Part shown: in pieces, positions 8,296 through 15,935 of the stretch | How the letters are laid out: every line of letters begins with the position of its first letter | Position numbering within the stretch: the first letter of the stretch is position 1 | Assembly: GCF_001189245.1 (NCBI RefSeq) | Contig: NZ_LFIQ01000049.1 | Coordinates: forward strand, 65,895 to 104,334 | DNA: 38,440 nt | Origin: Bradyrhizobium pachyrhizi | GTDB taxonomy: Bacteria; Pseudomonadota; Alphaproteobacteria; Rhizobiales; Xanthobacteraceae | Direction of reading: 5' to 3' | The notes under the pieces: generated by a model | The model's input: the letters and a program-made list of their open reading frames with translations, nothing else | What the model was told of the DNA's origin: nothing | The model's database searches: none | Program-made: the position numbers and the translations under genes

Positions 8296-8622
8296 ATGAC
8301 GGACGATCAGGGAACCTGGCACGAAGCGGCCGCGCTCAGCGCGCTGAACGAAGGCGAGCCGTACGGCATCGAAATCGGCCGTCACCATGTCGCGCTCTAT
8401 CGCATCGGCAATGAGTACTACGCCACGAGCAACATCTGCACGCATGCGGAGGCGCTGCTGTCCGACGGCATTCTGGAGGGTTGCGAGATCGAATGCCCGC
8501 TGCACATGGGCCGCTTCGATATCCGGACCGGCGAGGCGCTGACCAGTCCGGTCGAGATCGATATCCGGACCTATCCGGTACGCGTGGTGGGTGACAGGCT
8601 CGAAGTCTGCCTGCCCGCATAA
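8296..8622 (+). CDS. Rieske-type [2Fe-2S] ferredoxin of the dioxygenase
   Basis: 108-aa soluble Rieske ferredoxin with ligands C48-x-H50 (CTHAEALLSDG) and C67-x2-H70 (CPLHMGRFD). It carries electrons from a reductase to the oxygenase alpha subunit. It starts 8 bp after the beta stop. A TTG at 8284 is open too, but the ATG at 8296 sits after GAGAGGG and gives normal length. A separate Rieske ferredoxin makes this a three-component system, as in AndA-type anthranilate dioxygenase, unlike BenABC, where the reductase carries a plant-type ferredoxin domain. No reductase gene lies in the window. Confidence 0.93.
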   Translation: MTDDQGTWHEAAALSALNEGEPYGIEIGRHHVALYRIGNEYYATSNICTHAEALLSDGILEGCEIECPLHMGRFDIRTGEALTSPVEIDIRTYPVRVVGDRLEVCLPA

Positions 8623-8660
8623 GAGAACCATCAAAAATCAATAATTCGGGGGAAACAGGG

Positions 8661-9974
8661 ATGACCGAAGTCGTGATGGACAAGGCGGCGATAACGACCG
8701 CCGATCCGCAGATCGAACGCACCACAATCCGCAAGGTCGCGCTGCGCCTGATGTGGTTCGTCATGGCGATGTACTTCCTCGCCATTCTCGACCGCGGAAA
8801 CATCTCCTTTGCCGCGCTGCAGATGAACAAGGAGCTCGGGCTCAATGCCGAGATGTTCGGCATCGCGGTCGGCATCATGTACTTCACCTATTCCATCTTC
8901 GAGATTCCGAGCAATCTCATCCTCAGCAAATACGGCGCGCGCGTCACGCTGACGCGGATCGCGATCCTGTGGGGCATCGCCACGATGCTGATGGCATTCA
9001 CGCAAGGCCCGCTCAGCCTCTATGCATTCCGCGGCTTCCTCGGATTTGCCGAGTCCGGCCTGTTTCCCGGCGTGATGCTGCTGCTGAGCCTCTGGTTTCC
9101 GTTCAAGTACCGCGCCCGCTACAACGCGATGTTCAACTATGCGGTGCCGATCTCCTATATCTTCGCCTCGCTGATCTCCGGCGCGATCCTCGAGCTGAAC
9201 GGAACGTTCGGCATCTCGGGCTGGAAATGGCTGTTCATCCTCGAGGGCCTGCCGCCCGTCATTCTCGGGATCGTCGGCATCTTCTATCTGACCGATCGCC
9301 CGCAGCAGGCGAGCTGGCTGTCGACGGCGCAGCGCAACTGGCTGACCAGCGCGCTCGAGCGCGACGCCAAGGCGACCGGGGTGGTGCATGCCGAAGGCGT
9401 GCTCCGGACCATCACCAAGCCGATGGTGCTGCTGTTCGGCCTGTGCAATTTCGGCCTGTTCTGTGGCCTGGCTTCGCTGTTTCCCTGGCTGCCGCAAATC
9501 ATCAAGTCGTTCGGGCTGCCGAATTCACAGGTCGGTTTCGTGACCGCGATCCCGCCTGTCGCCGGCCTGATCGGCATGATCGCGTTGTCGCGGCACTCCG
9601 ACCATGTCGGTGAGCGCTTCTATTATGCTGCCATGACCTTCGTGATCGCGGCGGCCGGATTCGCGATAGCGGCCTTTTCAACATCGCCGGTTTGGATCAT
9701 CATCGGATTCATGGTTGCCAATGTCGGTGTCTATGGTACGCAGGCCGTGTTCTGGACCATTCCGCAGTCCTACATGTCGCGGCAGAGCGCGCCGGGCGCG
9801 ATCGGCCTGGTCAGCACCATCGGCAGCATCGGAGGCGCCACCATCCCGATCGTGATCGGACGCGCCAAGGACGCCTCGGGCAGTTTCACCATCGGATTCC
9901 TCGTGGTAACAGGCGTTCTCCTGGTCGCGGCGACGTTGGTCTTGATCGCACGCACCCAACTCGTGAAAGAATGA
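8661..9974 (+). CDS. MFS transporter, ACS (anion:cation symporter) family
   Basis: 437-aa inner-membrane permease with 12 expected helices. The ACS signatures are present: a D-R-G-N motif (44-47, LDRGNISFA), FEIPSNL (80-86), KYGAR (90-94) and the RGFLGFAESGLFPG segment (about 120-135). ACS members (phthalate, 4-hydroxyphenylacetate, tartrate, glucarate permeases) move organic anions with H+. It sits between the dioxygenase and the MarR gene, overlapping the latter by four bases (ATGA), so it probably imports the aromatic acid attacked by the oxygenase (inference). Confidence 0.93.
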   Translation: MTEVVMDKAAITTADPQIERTTIRKVALRLMWFVMAMYFLAILDRGNISFAALQMNKELGLNAEMFGIAVGIMYFTYSIFEIPSNLILSKYGARVTLTRIAILWGIATMLMAFTQGPLSLYAFRGFLGFAESGLFPGVMLLLSLWFPFKYRARYNAMFNYAVPISYIFASLISGAILELNGTFGISGWKWLFILEGLPPVILGIVGIFYLTDRPQQASWLSTAQRNWLTSALERDAKATGVVHAEGVLRTITKPMVLLFGLCNFGLFCGLASLFPWLPQIIKSFGLPNSQVGFVTAIPPVAGLIGMIALSRHSDHVGERFYYAAMTFVIAAAGFAIAAFSTSPVWIIIGFMVANVGVYGTQAVFWTIPQSYMSRQSAPGAIGLVSTIGSIGGATIPIVIGRAKDASGSFTIGFLVVTGVLLVAATLVLIARTQLVKE

Positions 9975-10564
9975 GCAGTCGGACCGCCACAAACCGTACC
10001 AAGACCCCTGCCCCGCGCCGCGCCGCGCAAGAGGATGCGCGCTCGGAACTGGTGATCGATTTCGAGCGCTATGTGCCCACGGTGCTGTCCAGCCTGGTCG
10101 CGAGGTTGCGCGCCAATGCCAACGCCTTCTTCCCGCAGGCCTACGGCGTGTCGCTCGCGGAATGGCGGGTGCTGTCCTTTCTCAGGGAGCATGAACCGGC
10201 AAGCGCCTACGATATCTGGACCAATGCGCAACTGGACAAGGCCGTCGTCAGCCGCGAGACGACCTCGCTGAAGAAAAAGGGCCTGATCGAGCTGACGCCG
10301 GTGCGAGGCAGCGCCCGGAACCGGACCGAGATCCGGCTGACATCGCAGGGCGTGGCGCTGCTCGACCGCAGTCTGGATGAAATCCTGCGCCGGCACAGCA
10401 ACCTCACGGCCGGTCTCGACGCCAAGGCACTGGAGAGCTTCTTCCGGGTCGTGGCGCATATCGAGCACCGCATTCCCCGCATGGCCGACCAGACCTCGAA
10501 TGCCGTGCCGGCCCACGCGCCGGTCAAACGCATTGCGAAGCGGAGGCCGCCGACCGGCGCCTAG
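9971..10564 (+). CDS. MarR-family transcriptional regulator
   Basis: 197-aa protein with a basic N-terminal extension (1-25), then a MarR winged helix (about 35-150): YGVSLAEWRVLSFL, the recognition region LDKAVVSRETTSLKKKGL, and the wing with RNRTEIRLTSQG. The C-terminal tail is again basic. The ATG overlaps the permease stop (ATGA), so it is the last gene of the dioxygenase operon. MarR proteins of this kind are usually repressors that release DNA on binding an aromatic ligand or its CoA ester. The 20-bp palindrome in the operon promoter (6262-6281) is the likely operator (inference). Confidence 0.9.
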   Translation: MSSRTATNRTKTPAPRRAAQEDARSELVIDFERYVPTVLSSLVARLRANANAFFPQAYGVSLAEWRVLSFLREHEPASAYDIWTNAQLDKAVVSRETTSLKKKGLIELTPVRGSARNRTEIRLTSQGVALLDRSLDEILRRHSNLTAGLDAKALESFFRVVAHIEHRIPRMADQTSNAVPAHAPVKRIAKRRPPTGA

Positions 10565-10659
10565 CGACACTTGTCGGGTGAGGAACCCCGCGTAATTTAT
10601 GTTTCAGTAAGCAAGTTGTAGCTAGGATCGACCAGTGAGTTGCGTATGGGAGACTTCCA

Positions 10660-10941
10660 GTGATCGACTTTGACGAACTTCGTAGTATCGCCGCGGATGT
10701 TCGTATCTTTATCGACGCGTCGGAAGACAAGGGTGGCGCCTTGAAGGCCATCATCGAGGCCTACGACGTCGTTCTCGGGATTTTTCCGGCCGGCCAGGGA
10801 ATGGATCTTCACGTGGTCAAGGGCACCGAGGTCCTCAACCACATCGCGCAAACCCAGGCCTCGTCGGGCTTTACCCACACCGCCATCGCATTCCAGACCC
10901 GTGAGCAGGCTGTTGCGCTTCAGCAACTGATGGCGGCCTAG
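10660..10941 (+). CDS. Small conserved-type hypothetical protein (93 aa)
   Basis: 93-aa, acidic to neutral protein with no signal peptide or membrane segment, beginning at GTG after a GGGAG ribosome site seven bases upstream. Codon use fits the neighbours and the composition looks like a compact alpha/beta domain (MIDFDELRSIAADVRIFIDASEDKGG ... TREQAVALQQLMAA, quoted in parts). I do not recognise a family. It is separated from the MarR gene by 95 bp and converges on the cyclase gene. It could be a stand-alone regulatory or structural protein; no function is proposed. Confidence 0.7.
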   Translation: MIDFDELRSIAADVRIFIDASEDKGGALKAIIEAYDVVLGIFPAGQGMDLHVVKGTEVLNHIAQTQASSGFTHTAIAFQTREQAVALQQLMAA

Positions 10942-11069
10942 CCACCGGCGTTGCGCGCCCGCGTTGCGGGGGCGGTTGAAACGATCGCATCGGCGATCGC
11001 GCGACCCGATCGATGACCGAAGCGGTCCTGGAAGATCGAGGGTCGGATCAAAATTCCTCACCCCGCTTC

Positions 11070-13172
11070 TCAGTGCGCCGGCAGATCAAGCAGCGGTTGC
11101 CGAACGGCATTGCGCAGTCGTTCAGCATGGTATTGCGCGACGCCATCCCGGGGGTACTCGACCAGGAAATCGGCAATGCGCAGCGCCGCCACGGCGGGCT
11201 CCGCGTACCGGATCGAACTGTAGACAGCTTCCCAGCGCGCGCAGAACGTCAGCTCCGAGTCGCCGCGTTCGCCGCACAGCTCGTAGACCGTGATCGCGTC
11301 GGCAAAGCCCTTCGGCCGGATCTGGTCGACGCTGCGGAACGCGAATCTGTGTTCGGCACGCGCCTTCACGGCTGCGCTCACCAGGACCTGCGTGCCGTAG
11401 TTCTTGTTGAGGCCTTCGAGACGCGAGGCCAGATTGATGGTGGCGCCGAGCGCGGTGTAGCTCATGCGGGCGGCGGAGCCGACATTGCCGACCACGGCAT
11501 CGCCGAGATGCAGGCCGAACCGCGTGCCATAGGCCGGCCAGCCTTCGCTGCGGAAGGCCCGGTTGAGCTCGGCATTGCGCTGAACGCAGTCAAGCACGGC
11601 CTCGCAGGCATGAACGACGTGATCGGGATCCTCGTCCGGCGCGTTCCATAGTGCCATCACCGCATCGCCGATGAACTTGTCGATGGTGCCATGGTGTCTC
11701 ATGATCGCCTCCGACATCGCGGCGAAATAACGCGAGGTGTAGATCATGACCTGGGAGGGGTCCGCCTTCTCGGTCTTCGCGGTGAAGTCGGCGACGTCGG
11801 TGAAGAGAACCGTGACCTCGCGCCTGATGCCGCCGAGCTGCAGGGAGGCTCCGGATTCCATCAGCTGACGGACGATCGGCTGCGGAATGAAGCTTGAGGA
11901 GTTGCGTACGACGGTGCGCATCGTAAACACCGAGCGCCCCAGTTCATCGATCTCGTCGATGGCCGATTGCATCCGCGGCCGGTCGGCGAGCTGAAAGCGC
12001 TGGATCTCGTCGGTCTGCCGCGCCAACTCGCGCAGCGATCGGGCGAGCAGCGAGCCGAGCCAGAACGCGAAGGGGAGCATCGCGATCACAAAGCCGAGCG
12101 CGATGGCGAACAGCGCGCGCCGCTCCGAGATGATCTTGGCGAAAAACTCGTCGAGCGGGGCGACCACCGCGAGGTGGATGTTGGCCGCGCCGGCCGTCTC
12201 GATGCGGTGAAAGGCCGCCACAAGGGTCCGTCCGTCGGCGTCCGTGAAGAACTGCTGGGCGAGTCCGTCGGTGCGCCAGGCCTGGATCGCCGCGGACAGG
12301 CCGGGAAGCTTGATGGCATCGATCCGGGGCAATGCGTCGCTGCGTTCCGCCATCAGACCGCGCATCTCGGGATGGCCGACGATACGGTCGGCGTCGTTGA
12401 ACAGGAAGGCCAGCCCGGATTTTCCGAGCTTTTGCCGGCTCAGCATCTCCTCGAGGCGATTGAGCAGCAGGTCGGCGGCCACCACCCCGCGGCGGCCTTC
12501 CCTGAGCGGCGTGCGCAGCGTGTAGCCGGGCTCCCCGGTCGCGTAGAACACATAGGGCCCGGTGAGCAGCGTCTTGCGATCCTTTAAGGCATCGACATAC
12601 CAGGGACGCCGCCGCGGGTCGTAGCTATGCGGCCCCGCCACCTCGGCGACCTGGGTCAGGTTTTCCGACAGGAACAGCGTCACCGGCGCCGGGGCGGCCG
12701 CCCCGGAGCGGGCAATCACGACGACGCGGTAGACAGCGTCAGCGGCGACATTCAGCGCCGTGCGGAATTGCGGCTTGGCGCGATCGATGACGTCCATCTC
12801 CAGGAAGGAGCCGTCTTCGTATCCGACATAGAGATTGAAGATCTGCGGATTGTTGCGCAGCATCGAGGCCAGCAGGGCGTAGAGCCTGACATTATCGGCG
12901 ACGTCGGCCTCCTGGATGGCCGGTATGCCTGCCAGGATCTCGAGGCTGTCGCGTACATTCTTGAACTGCGCGTCGATGCGATCGGCGCCGATTTGCCCCA
13001 CCTTGTCGATGAAGGTGCTCGCAGCCATCTGGGTGATGGACGAGACCCGCCTGAAGCTGAGATAGACCAGCGTCAGTCCGACCACCAGCACCGCGGCGAT
13101 GAATGCCGTGATGATGGAGGCACGAAAGCCGATACGAACCGGCCCCCGGTCGGTCTCGCGCGCATCACTCAT
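11070..13172 (-). CDS. Membrane class III adenylate/guanylate cyclase with extracytoplasmic sensor domain
   Basis: 700-aa protein: TM1 (about 18-40), a periplasmic Cache-like sensor (about 45-345, including the RRRPWYVDALK segment typical of dCache), TM2 (about 352-377), a short HAMP-like linker (378-425) and a cyclase catalytic domain (about 450-630). Catalytic metal ligands are D459 (LFTDVADFT) and D503 (KFIGDAVMALW). The purine-selecting Lys is K499, and the transition-state residues are N580 and R584 (INLASR). The second purine-selecting position, usually Asp in GDxVN, is A577 here (LGATIN). Likely makes cAMP in response to a periplasmic ligand. It lies 21 bp after the last DUF1254 gene, so it is the tail of the long minus-strand cluster. 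Confidence 0.92.
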   Translation of the reverse strand: MSDARETDRGPVRIGFRASIITAFIAAVLVVGLTLVYLSFRRVSSITQMAASTFIDKVGQIGADRIDAQFKNVRDSLEILAGIPAIQEADVADNVRLYALLASMLRNNPQIFNLYVGYEDGSFLEMDVIDRAKPQFRTALNVAADAVYRVVVIARSGAAAPAPVTLFLSENLTQVAEVAGPHSYDPRRRPWYVDALKDRKTLLTGPYVFYATGEPGYTLRTPLREGRRGVVAADLLLNRLEEMLSRQKLGKSGLAFLFNDADRIVGHPEMRGLMAERSDALPRIDAIKLPGLSAAIQAWRTDGLAQQFFTDADGRTLVAAFHRIETAGAANIHLAVVAPLDEFFAKIISERRALFAIALGFVIAMLPFAFWLGSLLARSLRELARQTDEIQRFQLADRPRMQSAIDEIDELGRSVFTMRTVVRNSSSFIPQPIVRQLMESGASLQLGGIRREVTVLFTDVADFTAKTEKADPSQVMIYTSRYFAAMSEAIMRHHGTIDKFIGDAVMALWNAPDEDPDHVVHACEAVLDCVQRNAELNRAFRSEGWPAYGTRFGLHLGDAVVGNVGSAARMSYTALGATINLASRLEGLNKNYGTQVLVSAAVKARAEHRFAFRSVDQIRPKGFADAITVYELCGERGDSELTFCARWEAVYSSIRYAEPAVAALRIADFLVEYPRDGVAQYHAERLRNAVRQPLLDLPAH

Positions 13173-13193
13173 CGAGCTCGTCGTTCGCCTCCG

Positions 13194-14297
13194 CTAATAT
13201 TTGCGCACGATCGGCTTGGTCGGTGTAGCAGCCGGCGCGGCCGGCGAGAGCTGGAACGTCACCCACGCCGTCCACCCTTCCGGCCGGTTCTCTGCGGCGA
13301 AATCCTTGTAGCCACGAAGGTTCAGATAGCCCTGGTAGCCGTCGGCGACCGGGAAGATGAAGCCTACCTGCGGGCCGATGCCGGCGCCGCTCTTGCCGGA
13401 CTGCTCAAGATCCGCAAGCGCATCCTTGGCGGCGGCATTGATCGTCTTGACCAGCGCCGGGTCGAGCTTCGCGGCGTCGAACGGCTTGCCGGACTCGAGA
13501 CCGATCTGCCGCATCCGGAACAGGATCGGATAATCGTTGGCGTGCGGTGGATGTTTCGCCATCAGCTCGGCCAATCGCCCGAGCACCGCGACGCCGTCCA
13601 TCTTGTTGACCTGCACAAGCGGCGGTGTCTTGTTGTCGATCGCCGGATCGGTCGGCATGTTGGCCTGGGGCGGAATGGCCTTGCCCCATTGGCTGAGCGG
13701 CGTCAGCTTGTAGCCGTCCTGAACCTTGTGCACGTTATCGTAGTCGGCCGGACCGTTAGTCTGCGTGCGGCCAAGAATCCAGATGGTCGGCGTTGGCGCC
13801 ACGATCTTGGTCAGGCCTTCGGGCAGCGTCCCATTCCAGCCCGGCGCGACGATGGCGAAACTCCCCGCCCTGGTTCCGGTCGTGCGCGAGCCCACGACAC
13901 TGAACACATCAGTCCACATGTCGAGCATCGGCAGCAGATAGTAGCGTCCGCCCGTATCGGGAACCGACAGGATGATCGGCTCCGGCGAAATATCGAGCCA
14001 CACGGGCGAGTAGAGCGTGTCGAAATTGTAGCGCACGACATCCCTGTCCTCGGCGCGCGGATAGGTCCGCGCATGTGCGAACTGGTTGATCGGGGCACGC
14101 AACGGGACCGTGTTCGCGTTGGGCACATTGGTCGACTGACGCATCGAGATGTCCATGGTGACGATCGGATAGGCGAAGACATAGGCGTCGCGCGCGATCT
14201 CGTACGCCTGCTGCTCGGAGATGCTTTGCGCCGAAACCGGCAGGCCCGGCATCAATCCCAGTCCCAGGACAATCAATGCAATCGCTGATCTGATCAT
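13194..14297 (-). CDS. Exported DUF1254-domain protein (copy C)
   Basis: 367-aa protein with a clear Sec signal peptide (hydrophobic 4-22, cleavage after VSA-Q). The DUF1254 domain follows (about 25-200): AYVFAYPIVTMDISMRQSTN, the RAEDRDVVRYNFDTLYSPVWLD block and PDTGGRYYLLPMLDMWTD, quoted in part. The C-terminal DUF1214 half found in many relatives is not recognisable; the end (about 290-367) looks different. Function of the family is not established; members are periplasmic and widespread in soil bacteria. It is the third of three tandem DUF1254 genes, 67 bp after copy B, with a small hairpin in the gap, and 21 bp before the cyclase gene. Confidence 0.85.
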   Translation of the reverse strand: MIRSAIALIVLGLGLMPGLPVSAQSISEQQAYEIARDAYVFAYPIVTMDISMRQSTNVPNANTVPLRAPINQFAHARTYPRAEDRDVVRYNFDTLYSPVWLDISPEPIILSVPDTGGRYYLLPMLDMWTDVFSVVGSRTTGTRAGSFAIVAPGWNGTLPEGLTKIVAPTPTIWILGRTQTNGPADYDNVHKVQDGYKLTPLSQWGKAIPPQANMPTDPAIDNKTPPLVQVNKMDGVAVLGRLAELMAKHPPHANDYPILFRMRQIGLESGKPFDAAKLDPALVKTINAAAKDALADLEQSGKSGAGIGPQVGFIFPVADGYQGYLNLRGYKDFAAENRPEGWTAWVTFQLSPAAPAATPTKPIVRKY

Positions 14298-14340
14298 CTA
14301 CGGCATCCTTCTGCCCACTAATCCAGAGTCTCACTCCGCA

Positions 14341-14360
14341 TCGACGATGTTTGTCGTCGA
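14341..14360 (-). other. Intercistronic hairpin
   Basis: Perfect 7-bp inverted repeat TCGACGA (14341-14347) / TCGTCGA (14354-14360) with a 6-base loop, starting four bases after the stop codon of the upstream DUF1254 gene (14365). There is no T-run in the direction of transcription. It may protect or separate the two messages rather than terminate. Confidence 0.4.
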
Positions 14361-14364
14361 ACCG

Positions 14365-15381
14365 TCAATTCGCCACCTGCGCCTCCGGAAACTTCCATTT
14401 GCCGTTCAGGATTTCCGCACGCGGCCGATAGAGCCGGACGGTGTAGTTCCAACCCTTGGTGATCGGCAGGCAGTTTTGGATCTTGCCGTCGCAGCCGCCG
14501 AACTGAACCGCGATGGAGCCGTCAGGGCCCTTCACGCCGGTGACGTTGTTCAGCGTGTAGGCGTCATAGGGATTCTTTTCGAAATATCCCTTGGCGTTGT
14601 AGACACTGATCGACCAGAACGCGTCGACGGGAACGTCACGGACGGTCAGCTTGTAGACCGTCGTGCCGTCATTTTTCATAGGCGTGATGCTCAGATAGGT
14701 CGCGTCCTTGTCGGGATTGCCGCCCCAGCCGGCGGCCGTGCCGATCAGATGCCTGACAGGATCGACGTATCCCTTGGGTCCGAACGCATGGGCGAAGCCG
14801 CCGGTGTAATCATTCAGCGCAAGCAGCGCTTCGCGAATGGCTTTCTGGCTGGCGGGGTCCCAAATCGGAAGTTCGAGCTTGCCGGTGCCTTTCTGGCTGA
14901 CCTTGATGGCATCCTGCAGCGCGTGCACCTGCGCGATGTCCTTGGGATCGTTCGGATCGACCAGCGTGCGAATCCCGACCACCACATAGCGCGTGCCGAC
15001 GTTCTCGCGCGTCAGCGTACGCTTGCCGGCACCGTAATAGACCGCGGGCACATAATGATCCTCGCTGATCACCTGCAGTGCCATATAGCGCTTGCCAGGG
15101 TCCGGCATCGTGATCGTCACCGGCCCGGCTTCGAGGTCGAACACCCCTGATGTATAGAGCGTATCGCGGTTGAGCCTGATGACGGTCTGGTTGTCGATGC
15201 GCGCCGGCTCGCGACGATGGTTGAGCTTTCCGAGGCCGCCCTCCTTGGACAGATTACCGATATAGAGATCGGACTCGGCACGGGTAAAAGTGTCGACCGT
15301 GACGGGGACCGGCGATTGCGCGAGCGATGCGCTCTGGCCCGCGAGGCAAAGGACACCAGTCAACAGATATCTGAATTTCAC
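14365..15381 (-). CDS. Exported DUF1254/DUF1214 protein (copy B)
   Basis: 338-aa protein starting with GTG at 15381. The GTG overlaps the TGA of the preceding gene (GTGA), and MKFRYLLTGVLCLAGQSASLAQ is a good signal peptide, so this start is preferred over the longer open frame. The DUF1254 half (about 30-150) has RIDNQTVIRLNRDTLYTSGV and PDPGKRYMALQVI. The C-terminal DUF1214 half (about 220-338) has the DAFWSISVYNAKGYF and NYTVRLYRPR blocks (quoted in part). This is the short complete form of the family. Periplasmic, function unknown; it lies in the middle of the HAD-HlyD-DUF1254-cyclase part of the cluster. Confidence 0.87.
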   Translation of the reverse strand: MKFRYLLTGVLCLAGQSASLAQSPVPVTVDTFTRAESDLYIGNLSKEGGLGKLNHRREPARIDNQTVIRLNRDTLYTSGVFDLEAGPVTITMPDPGKRYMALQVISEDHYVPAVYYGAGKRTLTRENVGTRYVVVGIRTLVDPNDPKDIAQVHALQDAIKVSQKGTGKLELPIWDPASQKAIREALLALNDYTGGFAHAFGPKGYVDPVRHLIGTAAGWGGNPDKDATYLSITPMKNDGTTVYKLTVRDVPVDAFWSISVYNAKGYFEKNPYDAYTLNNVTGVKGPDGSIAVQFGGCDGKIQNCLPITKGWNYTVRLYRPRAEILNGKWKFPEAQVAN

Positions 15382-15920
15382 TGCTTCACTCCATTTCCAA
15401 CCGTAACATTGGCATCGCCGTGGCTCTTGAGGTTGGAGCGCAGAAGCATGTAGCCGTCGGGCTTTGGGTCGTAGTGGCCCGGCGGCAGAATCAGGAACTT
15501 GCCGCCGGCACCCTTGTCGACGCCGAGCAGGCCGGCATCCTCGAGCGGCATCTGCCAGACCGTGACGATATTGCCGTTGAACGATCCGTTCGTATCGCCA
15601 GGCGGGAGATCGAGCACGATCGGACCATTCCTCGTGTCGAAGAACGTCATGAAGTACAGCGCGTCCGGATTCGGCGTCAGCGTCTGGTTGTGCCAATCAA
15701 GCGGCCGCCCCCAATAGTTCACCTGCCCCACCTTGCCCGGCGTCCTGATCAGCATCTCATGCCGCATCAGATCGGTATGGACCGCGGAAATGCCCCAGAT
15801 CACGGCCTCGACAGCGCGGCGCTCGATCATGCGGCGGTTGAGATCGTCGCTAGACGGCGTTTGGGCATGCGTTGATGCGATCGCCATCAGCGCAAGTCCT
15901 CCGGCGATCAATGGCTTCAT
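15378..15920 (-). CDS. Exported DUF1254 protein, apparently C-terminally truncated (copy A)
   Basis: 180-aa protein. The ATG at 15920 is preferred over 15935 because it has GGAG at correct spacing and begins the signal peptide MKPLIAGGLALMAIASTHAQ. It contains only the N-terminal DUF1254 domain (EAVIWGISAVHTDLMRHEM, NQTLTPNPDALYFMTF, WQMPLEDAGLLG, then GGKFLILPPGHYDPKPDGYMLLRS, quoted in parts). Full-length relatives continue for nearly 300 more residues with a DUF1214 domain. Here the reading frame ends at NGVKQ, exactly where copy B starts (GTGA). This looks like a deletion that fused the truncated gene to the leader of copy B. It could still yield a stable one-domain protein. Confidence 0.75.
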   Translation of the reverse strand: MKPLIAGGLALMAIASTHAQTPSSDDLNRRMIERRAVEAVIWGISAVHTDLMRHEMLIRTPGKVGQVNYWGRPLDWHNQTLTPNPDALYFMTFFDTRNGPIVLDLPPGDTNGSFNGNIVTVWQMPLEDAGLLGVDKGAGGKFLILPPGHYDPKPDGYMLLRSNLKSHGDANVTVGNGVKQ

Positions 15921-15935
15921 GACAATCTCCGTCAT

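Noticed and set aside
10945..10975. GC-rich imperfect hairpin after the 93-aa gene as a terminator
   Set aside because: The stem needs a bulge and no T-run follows; too weak to call.
12627..14288. 553-codon plus-strand frame opposite the cyclase and DUF1254 genes
   Set aside because: Spans two real minus-strand genes and their gap and has antisense-like composition.
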